Notes under the pieces: model-generated
The model's database searches: none
What the model was told of the DNA's origin: nothing
Seen by the model: only the letters and a program-made list of their open reading frames with translations
Shown here: in pieces, positions 33,995-43,869 of the stretch
How the letters are laid out: each line of letters starts with the position of its first letter
Numbering within the stretch: the first letter of the stretch is position 1
DNA from: Dicyema japonicum
Taxonomy: Eukaryota; Dicyemida; Rhombozoa; Dicyemidae
Direction of reading: 5' to 3'
Assembly (NCBI GenBank): GCA_011109175.1
Contig: RDEW01000041.1
Location: forward strand, 1 to 64,000
Length of the DNA stretch: 64,000 bases
Program-made: the position numbers and the translations under genes

Positions 33995-34285
33995 ATATTT
34001 TAATTCGGTCGTGCAGAACACACACTTTATTTTAGTAAAGAACAGTTAATATAACTAATCGTATAGGGAGAACCAAGGAATGCTCTTCACTTCTTTGTTT
34101 TTTTTTCTTGTGTGTATGTCCTTTTGACTATCCAGTTCCGCAGTGAATTTCCACTGATGACGGCGTCACTCGTCAAGCCCTTTCCGCATCGTATATGCGT
34201 GGAACCTTCCACCAGGTGAACAGCAGCGAGAATCGAACCCGTAACCTAAGCCACTTTAGCCCGACACCTAACCACTATGCCAACC
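33995..34285 (-). repeat. SINE1 copy
   Basis: The minus strand starts GGTTGGCATAGTGGTTAGG, has B box GGTTCGATTCT, then GGTGGAAGGTTCCACGCAT and TGACGCCGTCATCAGTGG, and ends TAACTGTTCTTTACTAAAAT and AAAGTGTGTGTTCTGC. It matches 9570-9875 throughout. The head is the best preserved tRNA-like half of the four copies. Confidence 0.85.
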
Positions 34286-34496
34286 AATTCTAGAAACTGT
34301 TCTTTAATCTTCGAATTCTGCCAAAACTGAGAAATTAATGTATTCTGAAAGTTAATTTCTTTAAATGTATTATTTTGAGGTCCTCTTTTAATTCGGAATC
34401 AGATTTTACTTTCCTTTAATACTTTCGTTCTTTCTGTCAATAATTAAAAAAATCAATAATTAAAAATCCAACCACCAAATTTTGTCGATATCGGCC

Positions 34497-34516
34497 AGGT
34501 TGAGAACCACTGTTGT
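34497..34516. mobile_element. Solo hAT-type terminus
   Basis: GGTTGAGAACCACTG at about 34500-34514 is the same inverted terminal motif as at 16279-16300. The other end and any transposase are not identifiable. Confidence 0.4.
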
Positions 34517-34588
34517 AAGGTTTCGAATGCTTGCCATGCAGCTGATAAATTTGGGGTTGAACAAAAGATGTTTACCTGTCCCGACTTC

Positions 34589-35290
34589 TTAGACATCAAG
34601 GGCAATTTTGCCTAGGGTTGCAATAGCTGAAGAAAGATCGTGATATACATTCCCCCATAGTCCAGCTATTTTTGCACCGTTCAAGTACCACAAGTTAAAT
34701 TCGCAGTTTATATTATTTCGTTTCCCTATACTAGGCTGACTCAGTCCCGTACGATAGGTGTACAAGCCGGCAATTTCAGGCGCTCCAATCAAGTAACTCT
34801 CCAAAATAGATATCAAGCTTCAGACCTATGCATCGGCTTGGGGATCCCACTGAAGTAACTCCTCGTTGCGTGTTCTGCTTCCTCGCATCCACTGGCCACA
34901 CCCACGCCAAGTTGAGTTGGGGAGAGCTTTTCTCAGATACTAGAAGAGATTATCCAGGTCGTAATTTTAGCAGCTAACCTTCGGAAGTATGTCCGATCGC
35001 AATTGGGCAAACTCCACCAACTCCACCATCGGCAAACTCCAACAGCAAATATCGGGAGATCTTCCTGCAGCGTTGGGTGACGGTGATTCGAAGGTGGAGT
35101 AGTGTGCTTTCTTCTCAGTAATTCCAAATCTGCTGTTTCGTCACAAGGCATAACCCTTACTGCTGTACATACGTCCCCTTTCATCAGTTTTCTGTCAACC
35201 TTCTTTTTTAGTTCTTTAGAATTTTCAAGTTTTCGTCCTGCTTCAGGAGATAATTGTTCCCAGCCTCGATTTCCGAAGTGCTAGCGTGGC
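34589..35290 (-). pseudogene. LINE D reverse transcriptase remnant
   Basis: Minus-strand pieces in order: FRRLAAKITTWIISSSI, LSPTQLGVGVASGCEEAEHA (RT region with PxQLGVG), then after an internal deletion CEFNLWYLNGAKIAGLWGNV. The last block is the NLWYLDDG catalytic box of this RT type with DD changed to NG, so catalysis is lost. It is oriented opposite to the LINE D piece at 36120-37066. Confidence 0.7.
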
Positions 35291-36115
35291 CAAAATTTCG
35301 ATACATTAAGACCTGTTCCGGGAAGTAATTTCGAGACTCGTAGGTGCCAAACTCAGTAGCTGTAGCCAAGAGGTCTGGTCATCGATACTGATGGCTTTAT
35401 CGATTGATAACTTGAGGCATTCCGCAGCAGAAATACAAGTGGCCTCGGGTATCTTTAGCGGAATCCGTTTAGCTTTTCTATTCTCCGATAAGCATAAAAA
35501 AGGGTTCGATGCTTCCGAAATACGGGAAATGATTTACTTCGACGAATTGGCGGTTCCGGATGAAATCAAATTCCATGCAACAATCGCAGTCAAATTTGAA
35601 AAAGGATCCCACCTCCAATTTCGACATTCTCACAAAACCAGGTGAAAGAATCTCCCGCAAGACGTACAGTTCAGGCCATACTTCTATACGTTGCAATATC
35701 GACAAGATGCGCACCCCTCCATCGATCTCACAAATAGAATTTGAGCTAACACGTCTCCTGCTCCTCTGTTAATGGATCTTTCAGCGATTCTAGATATCCT
35801 TTCATGTTCTTTCTTAATTGCAGAGAAGTCTTTACGGAGACGTTAAAAGTGCTTGACTATCAAAATAGAATTTATCTAAATAATCGGGCGTTTTGTAGGA
35901 CTGAGGAAGGTGGTAACTACATGATGACTTTTTCAAAAAATTGACCTCGTGATTATGAGTGGTCATTTCCCGTATTTCGAAGCATCCAAAATTCTGATTC
36001 TTTCAAATCTCTGAGGATCATATCAGACAGACGTCTGAAGCAATTCTCAATATCAGATTTGATAGCAAAGGCTGGTCCTAAGGAAAGATAAGGTTTGGAG
36101 GAATTGGTTAGAGGT
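35291..36115. other. Unassigned, probably LINE D debris
   Basis: An 84-residue plus-strand frame at 35391-35645 (AEIQVASGIFSGIRLAFLFS and following) has no recognisable motif. Its neighbours on both sides are LINE D pieces. Confidence 0.3.
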
Positions 36116-36119
36116 CTCC

Positions 36120-37066
36120 TGCCGATTTGGCGATTCCATGCTATTTGTTGTCCCTCGCAAGCTACCATGTTTTAACCAACTCAATCTATGTTCCTTCAAG
36201 GATTGAGTCTGGGCCCTGTGCTCATACGGTCGTACAGCAGTTGACAACAAGCGGGCTCGATGTTCCGAAGAACTTTATCTCTCAAAAGGACTGGGATAAA
36301 ATCGTTTGAACTTGGAAGGTAAATATTTATCGTCGCACATGTTTGAATGCAGCGTCTGCTGGAATTCGGGTCCTGGCTCAATGCCTTCAGGTACGTGCAT
36401 TTAATACAATCTGCGTTGCTCTTCGGCTAGGCCTTAACGTCTGATTAGAACACTGATGTCGATGCGGTGGAATGGTTGACAGGAAAAGACTAAATTCACT
36501 GTCATGAGACTGAACGCCGGGAGATTCCCTTGTAGAGTAATGTTAATATCGACAGTCATGAGGGCTATTGAAGACCCCGGGTTTACATGCTTTATGGAAC
36601 CCGTCGGTCTTGACAGAGATGATGGCCAGAGGCCGAATGGCGTAATGTCCATGCCATGGAGCCAGGAGAGGTGTCTTACTTTGGATTTAACATGCACGGA
36701 CACTTTTTCTAATGGGAATTTGCTCAAGTCATAGTTGCGCGCAGGTTAAGCAGCGACCACTACTGAAGATTTGAAAAGGAGGGAGTACCATGGTATTGGA
36801 GACCTTTTTGCCTTCCACTGATCTCCATTGAAGGCGTCTGGCGTTATTGGCCCGATGACGTCTGAGTATATAAAGTTAAGGCGGCTTGTAAGACAGCGGA
36901 AGAGTGAGCCTAGAATGAGGGATGGCTCTTCCAGGGCATTGAGCTCGTGCTCATGTGGTAAATTAATATCATTAATTAAAATTATTGGCCAGATAATAGG
37001 AGAGGTGATTATTATTGTCCGATTATTAGTAAAAAGTAATTTGATTATTATTGACAATTTGAATAA
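36120..37066 (+). pseudogene. LINE D C-terminal half (zinc and nuclease-like domain), diverged copy
   Basis: FISQKDWDKIV, FNTICVALRLGLNV and CRCGGMVDRKRLNSLSC correspond to the zinc cluster of the 31114 copy, with the cluster His lost. Then FMEPVGLDRDDGQRPNG (RPDG changed to RPNG), LTLDLTCTDTFS and SGVIGPMTSEY follow across three frames. Loss of the Asp in RPDG and stops show it is inactive. Confidence 0.7.
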
Positions 37067-37728
37067 TTAACGACTCCCATTTATTATTTTGCATTTATTA
37101 GAGACCTTGGTAGTCATAATCGGATAATCACTTAGATATTTTGATTTAATTAAATGATCTCGTTTTTTGATTGAGGAATGAATACTGAAGAAATTGATAA
37201 TTTATGGCGACTTCAGTAATTAAATACTCGAGAAACTTTAATTTTACGAAAAAGCATTTAAATGTCGTTGCGAATTATTATCTGAATGCTACAGCTGTTC
37301 GTCTGTCTGTTTTAGGTTATTTTTATTTAATATGGTAGTTCGATGGACTGCCGAATTGAAGCTGTGAGTAAACATCCTATGCTGATATTGGTCACTTTGT
37401 GTATGTAACCTGTTCTGTGAATCCAAACGAAAATAAATTATGGCTAAAAGATGGGATCACACTAGAATCCAACTATAAACTATAATAATTTAGTGAAACG
37501 TACATCCTATATGAATTTGAACTGATTCTGTTTATTCCCGTAAACATACACACAGTGGGTGACTATATTTGTAAAAATGACAATGGAGACACTGTAAAAT
37601 ACTCACTTCATCTAAAATGTAAGCATAAATAGTCTATTTTAGCTGAAATTATTGAATTTAAAAATTGTCCTAATCAATATTATCATAAACATGGAGAAAT
37701 GGAACTATTGAATTGCTCTTCAACAGGG

Positions 37729-39546
37729 ATGGCCAACCGGTCGATCGCAATCGATTAATTTTTAACGAAACGATGCGATTGATATTGCGCAACTTTGTTT
37801 ATTTTCCCGTTTAATTTTCAATGATTTCACTGTCAAGGAAGAATTATTTGCTATTATACCTATGAAAGTTCAAAAGTTTTTGTATCTATAATTCTTTCAA
37901 CAGGTTTTTGTTATTATTTGAATATTACCGTTAATGAAAAAACTTGTGCCCATAACAAAGATAGTGCGCCTGAAAAATCAAAATGGATTTTTTGATTTTG
38001 TCCGAAAGACGTTCATCCCCGAATTTTTTTGCATATCATTGCATCATTCACCAACATGCATTATGTGAAAAAATGTTAAATTTTAACTATTTTATGCAGA
38101 CAGCCGTTAAAATTATTAATTCTATCCGTGACTAGGGCCCTACAAAGAAGATTATTTCGACCTTTTCTAGAACACCTAAATGCGAACTATAGCGATTTAC
38201 CTTTGCACGTGACACGAGATGGGTTAAGCAAGGATTAGTTCTCACTCGTTCAGAAATTTATTACCACATATTAAGATTTAAAAAAAAACAATAAAAATTA
38301 ATCCTGATTGGCTTTTAAACTTGGCATTTTAATTGATATTACCACAAAACTGAATCAGCTCAATAAATTCTTTCAAAATGAAGTTAGAATTGTGGATATC
38401 TCAAATCCAAAAAGAAAGTTACCCATTTTTTTAATATTGAAGATGAATTCACAAAACAACTTGTTAATAAAAATCATTATCTCAAAAAATTTGCTGTGGT
38501 ACTACAAAATAATAATAACGAGTTTAATCACAGATTTGGCGATTTCAAAAAAAAACTCTTTTATGCACATTCTTTGCTTCTCCGTTCATGGAGAGTGACA
38601 TCGGAAATGTTCAGAAGAATTTGGAAAGATTTTTGACGTTAATCCAAGAAAGATTCAAATAAAAATTATAAATCTAAAAATGACATTATTTTAAAAGTAC
38701 ATTCAAATTTCAGCATGTGAAAATTTATGTCTCCAGAAAAATATCCCATTTTGATTTATGCGGATCAACGAATTCTTTCGTGCTTCGGAAGCATCTATTT
38801 ATCCGAAACATCATTTTCCAAAATAAAAATGATAAAATCTCAATGCAGGACCCGTTTAACAGATGACCACCTTGGGATTGCATGAGAATAGCAATATGAT
38901 CATGAGTCAGAATTCGAAATAATTGCAAGAAAAATTAAAATGCCAAAGATCGCGTTAAATTTTTTATAAAATAATAAAGTATATTAGTTTAGAAAAATCG
39001 AAAACAAAAAGTCTCATATATTTAGTTAGAAAACAAAAATCGGCTTGACCATCAATGCCATCCGAAAAAAGACGCTCAGTCCCTATTTGTCATCCTGGCC
39101 AAGTCCCTTATCGTTAAATGGAAGAAGAGCATTGAATCAGGTACTCAAAAATTTGCCATTTTAGGCAACTCATTGAAAATTAAATCCGAGGTTGATGCTA
39201 AACGTGGATCCCACACTGAAGATCCCGTTAGAGTGAAATGCAGTCAATGCTGTCTGAGGCTCTTATAAAATAAAATTCTATTTTACTTTTCTATTTTATC
39301 CTTGGGGATTTAACTTATCTCTATTTTGTTTCTCTTGAGACAAAACTTAGTGGTTGTTTAATGTCTTCAAAGTGATAAATTGTCTCTTCAACCCGGACAG
39401 TATCAACGCCCCGGGTTCTTATGACATACGACAATAACTAATATTAAAAAATTGTTATTAAAATACAAAAAAGTGTATACAAGTCGATCGCCAGAAAATC
39501 GCTATATAAAAAGTAGCTCGCTATCGAAAAAGGTTGGCCACCTCTG
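37729..39546 (+). mobile_element. hAT transposon (GTF2IRD2/ZBED type) inserted in the Ig gene
   Basis: Ends CAGGGATGGCCAACC and GGTTGGCCACCTCTG form imperfect inverted repeats. Inside, DITTKLNQLNKFFQ (about 38335-38376) and, near 38770-38880, CFGSIYLSETSFSK with RTRLTDDHL are the central domain and the C-terminal dimerisation domain of hAT transposases. Frameshifts and stops abound. The 8-bp flanks do not match clearly, so the target duplication has eroded or a later insertion on the right has altered it. Confidence 0.75.
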
Positions 39547-39606
39547 ACCTAACTAGTTGACTTTATTTGTCTTTCTCGTGATCCCGGGTTAATAAATAAA
39601 TATCAC
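39547..39606 (+). mobile_element. LINE 3'-tail fragment
   Basis: TTTGTCTTTCTCGTGATCCC followed by GGGTTAATAAATAAATA matches LINE 3' ends at 11070-11105 and 28925-28965. Only the tail is present. Confidence 0.5.
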
Positions 39607-39639
39607 ACATAAACGACTTATTAGTTTTTTTGACATCAC

Positions 39640-39850
39640 TTTATTCTTTTTCATGGTGGTAATATTCACTAGTGGACTTGGTCAGGCTGAAGGTAGGAAT
39701 CCCTTTCAAGAACTGTGTCGTGTCAGAGGGGCTCATCAGCTTATGGTGGGATCTGGTTGACGTGAATTGACTTTCTTTCGGATTCGAACCCAAGACAATC
39801 AGATCCGATGTCATCACCCAATAAGACTATAAGTTTATTGGTCGTTGCGT
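39640..39850 (-). repeat. SINE3-like element (tRNA-like head)
   Basis: On the minus strand a perfect B box GGTTCGAATCC (39780-39790) is preceded by an A-box-like TAGTCTTATTGGG. About 130 bp of unrelated body follows (GATCCCACCATAAGCTGATG and so on). It shares neither body nor tail with SINE1 or SINE2. Single copy in the window, so family status is tentative. Confidence 0.4.
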
Positions 39851-39984
39851 AAAATTACTTGGATTTATCAACGATATTTTATTATGCCAAAAATGAGAAC
39901 AATTTCAATATCTATTATTGATTTTGTCATGCCTGAATATATAAATTAATTAATTATTGCGTTCACTCTTTTCAAACTCTCTGT

Positions 39985-40262
39985 TCACGCTAGCATCCTT
40001 TAACGTTCGAGGACTAAAGTCGTCGGTCAAAAGGAGGTCACTCTGCCATTAACGAACAAAATGCTGACCACGACCTTATCTTGCTTCCTTCGGACTGTCA
40101 CCACTACGGGATGGGCTTTGCGGTGGATATCAGACTCGGCAATATATAAAAAGAATATGGAAAGTGAATGACAGAATTTGCGTAATTCAATTGGAAATTG
40201 GATCTAACTCTACAATTACAATGTATATGCACCTACATCTCCAAAAGTCTCTAAAAACCTGG
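39985..40262 (+). pseudogene. LINE A endonuclease fragment
   Basis: ASFNVRGLKSSVKRRS-like start (39991 onward), LPSDCHHYGMGFAVD and NDRICVIQLEIGSN match residues 15-105 of the endonuclease at 13679, with the QETK segment deleted and frames shifted. It lies inside the broken Ig gene. Confidence 0.7.
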
Positions 40263-41251
40263 ATGACTTTATAGGTTATTGTGAATTTAATTTTAAAGCA
40301 AAAAATAATCGAATTAAAGTCCTCAATGAGGGTCTATTTATTAATGCTGTAACATACGAGGACGACGGAGTATGCACGGTAACAGGAGCCATTCAGGGTT
40401 TCCTTAAAAGAAGTATGGAAATGACATTGACCGTAGAATGTATTATAATATTGATATTTTAGATGAGCCTACTCAATACCATTTAACAGGAATTATTTTA
40501 AAAGTAAAGTTTCCGATAAGATTTCCTGTATTACGCACTCTAAGCCCCAATCTAATGTGACCTTGATGTAAATGGAGTGATAAAACCAGTAACATGAGCT
40601 GTGATAGCAGATTTACCATGAGGATATCAATACATATGACAGATTCACAATAACAGAATCATCATTAAATTCGAAAATGTGACAGACTCAAAATACAACA
40701 TTACATGCACAGCAGGACTTGATCAAAGGCAGATTATATTTCATAACTAAAGTAATCAATATAACCCATTTTAGATGTCCCTAATATGGATCCTCTGTTT
40801 GTTGTTGGATGTTTGGTCAAGTGGAAAGTAAGGAATCTAAATGCTGATATAACCCAATATTTCGTCACAATTGAGTCCCCTCATGTTTCAATTTTTATAT
40901 TTATTGTTCAGACTTCTATATTTGTGTCACTTAGTTCTTCTGCGAATAAACATGATACGCTATGTACATATGTCAGGCCAATATAATGTGAGTCTGGTCG
41001 CAGAGAATGCTGTAGGGAAATCAATCCCTGTTCACTCAACAGTCTTCATTATGCGTATTTTATGTGATTTTATTTAGTACCTCCAAGACCTGTTTATCAG
41101 AATATTGACTTTGTGGTCTCAATAGTTGGCCCCATGGCCATCGCTGTTTTTGGGATAATTGTCGCTATTATGGGTGTTTAAAGAAAAGAAATAAGGCAAG
41201 AAAAGGGAACAAAGTAAATGGGATCCAACATATTCCTACTTCAGTGAGCAA

Positions 41252-41580
41252 ATGACTGACACGTTTTCAAGCACGAATCTTTTCAAATCGGTTCAGACAC
41301 CTGCTTCGAACGCGGAAAACCTAAAAATCAAGAAATATTCTTGCCTCGGAGACCGGTACCTATTTACCCCTGTTGCGGTCGAGTCATCGGGAGCCGTTGG
41401 TCCAATGACGGCTGAGTTCTTGCTCGAACACGGAGAAATGCTTGCCAGAAAGAAAAGGGATCAACGAGAAAGGTTATGGATGAGACAAAAGATTGGAGCG
41501 GCCATACTCCGAGGGAACTCGTTCGCGATCCACGCAGCCGGCTTCCTCAACTAACATTTGTTTCTTTGTTAACTAATTGT
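41252..41580 (+). mobile_element. LINE D 3' end fused in frame to the Ig receptor tail
   Basis: From DTFSSTNLFKSVQTP to RGNSFAIHAAGFLN and a stop (41552-41554) it matches the last 100 residues of the 31114 copy, including FTPVAVESSGAVGPM. The frame continues without interruption from the receptor tail (KWDPTYSYFSEQMT). The last residues match those of the 31114 copy, and both copies continue into a similar A/T-rich 3' sequence. Confidence 0.8.
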
Positions 41581-42390
41581 TTTTAAAAAATATATATTGA
41601 CTCAAAAATCCTAATAATGGGCACATCACAGATCATGACAAATCACAGCATTAACAACAAGCTTTATTATAAAACAATGAGTGAGTATTAAGGTAAGATT
41701 AATCCACCATCCTCAACTATTAGCCAAAAACGATGTCGTCGATCAGTAAACCTATTAGATTGAAAGTCAAATATATTATCCATCCACCATAATTAATCCT
41801 TAATCTAAAACGCATATCTAAAATTTTTATCAAACTAATATAAGTCTGTGGGGAGGCTATTAATCGCAATACAAAAGAATAGTCTATTCTGGGAGGTATA
41901 AAGTCATTTCACAACAAAAAAGTTATTTAGTTATAATATTCTTAATTAATTGTAAGATAAGAATTACACCTCAAAAATATTAAATCAATATCCTGGGAGA
42001 GTACGTCATTATGCCAGTCATTTAAAGGGTGTCATTCTATTGTGGTCAACGATTATCTTTGGATAATGAAATGAAAAAACATCAAAGAAAAAACCAATAA
42101 GATTATAATTCCCCTTAATCTTTACAATCAATTAAATAATACTTTATAGCTTTCTTAAGCACTAATTAATATTATTTAAGAGGTCACTTAAAAATATAAA
42201 TTAATTTTGGCGGGGGTCTATAAAATACGTATACTTTAAAAATATGTGTAATATTAAATAATTTCGTAATTATTTAACATTAAATATTAAATAATTTAAT
42301 TTAAATAAAAATAAAATTAACATTTAACCCGTTTTTCTACGCCTTACGTTCTAGCCTAGTTTAATTTTCCATAAATCGTAGAAATTAGCC
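41581..42390. other. No gene; AT-rich spacer
   Basis: No frame with motif content. It should contain the promoter of the bHLH gene that starts at 42394, but nothing specific is visible. Confidence 0.4.
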
Positions 42391-42393
42391 ATC

Positions 42394-43070
42394 ATGTACA
42401 CTCCACTTACTTCAATTTGTTCCGAAGACCCCAATGTACTTAAATTAGCCTCTAATTTTTAGCTCCGACGTGTGCATCACAATTTGTTGGAGAGAGAACG
42501 AAGAAATAACCTTAAAGTCTCTTTCAATGAGCTGAGAGATGTCATCCCTTCACGAAATAGAAAAGTTAACTTTTTTACTCATGTTAGATGTCCCGGGCTC
42601 AGGTTTTGACAACAGCATTGGAATATCTTGCGTTTCTCGAACTTTCCATGGATAAATTGGACGCTTACATGCGGATGGTGAGCTCTTATGACGAGGAACT
42701 CTCTTCTATTCGTACGTCCCCCAATAATCCCTTAGAAACGTTTCCGTCAGAATATTCGGATTTGAAGGCAATATCTAAATCCGTGGTGGAGAATATAAAT
42801 ATCTCTGATGTGGATGATTTGGACCCAATCAACGGATTTTTCAAATATCAGAGGGAAATTGACATTGGACCTCGTAAAAGAAGCTTTGATGAGATGAAAG
42901 TAGACATTAGCCCACTTTATGAAATGCCACTGGATGGGTCATATTCTGATAATAATTGGATTGATGAGCCTTTTAAGATTATGGCGTTGAATAACGGGGA
43001 GTGCTTGTTTATTGACGATGATCCCTCTGATAGGGACATTCTCAATAGTATGCTAAATTTAGAAGATTAG
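42394..43070 (+). CDS. bHLH transcription factor of the Max/Myc type
   Basis: Three exons (42394-42435, 42463-42564, 42588-43070) join through introns of 27 and 23 nt into 208 residues. The basic region RRVHHNLLERERRNNLKVSF has H20, E24 and R28, the class B E-box (CACGTG) reading pattern of Max and Myc. Helix 1 is NELRDVIPS, the loop is short, and helix 2 SRAQVLTTALEYLAFLE matches Max SRAQILDKATEYI. The zipper that follows (MDKLDAYMRMVSSYDEEL) is weak. A long acidic C-terminus (FIDDDPSDRDILNSMLNLED) could act in transcription or interaction; that is inference. The reading frame is clean. Max ortholog versus a diverged Myc-network member is not resolved. Confidence 0.85.
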
Positions 43071-43865
43071 TTAGTTGTGACTTAATTTCATTAATAGTTT
43101 GTTTTTTGACGTAGTAATAACCGCATTTTATTAATTTACAAGGTTGTGTCCTCATTTGACTTTGTGGATTGGAAACTAATCGTTCGTGATTAATACAAGT
43201 GTCGGCATGTTGTGTCTTATTCTTTTTTGTTGACTGATGATGAGTAATCTATACGATTGTGGTTTCACTTTGGTGGGATTTAGCATATTATTAGAATATC
43301 CCAGGGTATTTATCTTACTGCTCCCATTTGTTGGCTTATTACGTGTCAAGGTTGTTTCAAAATCAATAGCATACATTCTGTAAATATTCAATTAAAGGGT
43401 TATGGCATTGAACACGCAATGAGAGTTACCCCTCATGATCGCGAGAGCCATCGTGGCATGCAAAGTCGCCCAATCATCTTATAAACTTTGACGTGCTGAG
43501 GCCAAGCAGGCTTAATAATCAAATTTCAGTAGGATTAGTCATAAGCTTAATGCATCAAATTAAAAAGCTCGTCTCCGAAAGATAGTGGGCACATCCACCT
43601 ACTATGGCCATTCCTGAATGCAGTGGGAACCATCCTTGAACAGTCCAGCCATTACGTCTTAGGAATGGTTCTTTTACCCAAAGTCCAAATCGCTACAGAT
43701 GTTTTAAAAACGATTAGGGCAAATATTATTTTGGTTTTAAAAAATTCCAATTAATTTAACAATTAAAAAAATTTAATTAACCCATATATTTTATTTTTAA
43801 ATTAACCTAATTGTTAGTAAAAAAATTTGGGGGTTGACGTGAGTCATTGGGGATTATTTTCATTT
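43071..43865. other. No recognisable gene
   Basis: Spacer downstream of the bHLH gene. Frames of up to 71 residues carry no motif. Confidence 0.35.
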
Positions 43866-43869
43866 ATTT

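Larger units (their letters stand above)
37270..41251 (+). pseudogene. Ig-domain transmembrane receptor gene, broken by transposon insertions
   Basis: A likely cell-adhesion or guidance-type receptor. Visible parts: an Ig domain (GHFVYVTCSVNPNENKLWLK about 37395-37456; VGDYICKNDNGDTVKYSLHL about 37557-37616), a 24-nt intron (37620-37643), and the start of a second Ig domain (HGEMELLNCSS). That domain is cut at 37729 by a hAT element. Ig sequence resumes after 40262 (IKVLNEGLFINAVTYEDDGV), then a third Ig-like part, an FN3-like strand (YNVSLVAENAVGKSIPV) and a membrane segment (SIVGPMAIAVFGIIVAIMG, about 41120-41178). A 23-nt intron precedes the membrane exon. The tail runs into a LINE D fragment at 41252. 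The start near 37290 (MLQLFVCL) is tentative. The exon-disrupting insertions make this copy a pseudogene. Confidence 0.6.

Noticed and set aside
36434-36727. 97-residue minus-strand reading frame
   Set aside because: It is antisense to the LINE D domain (EPVGLDRDDGQRP) on the plus strand.
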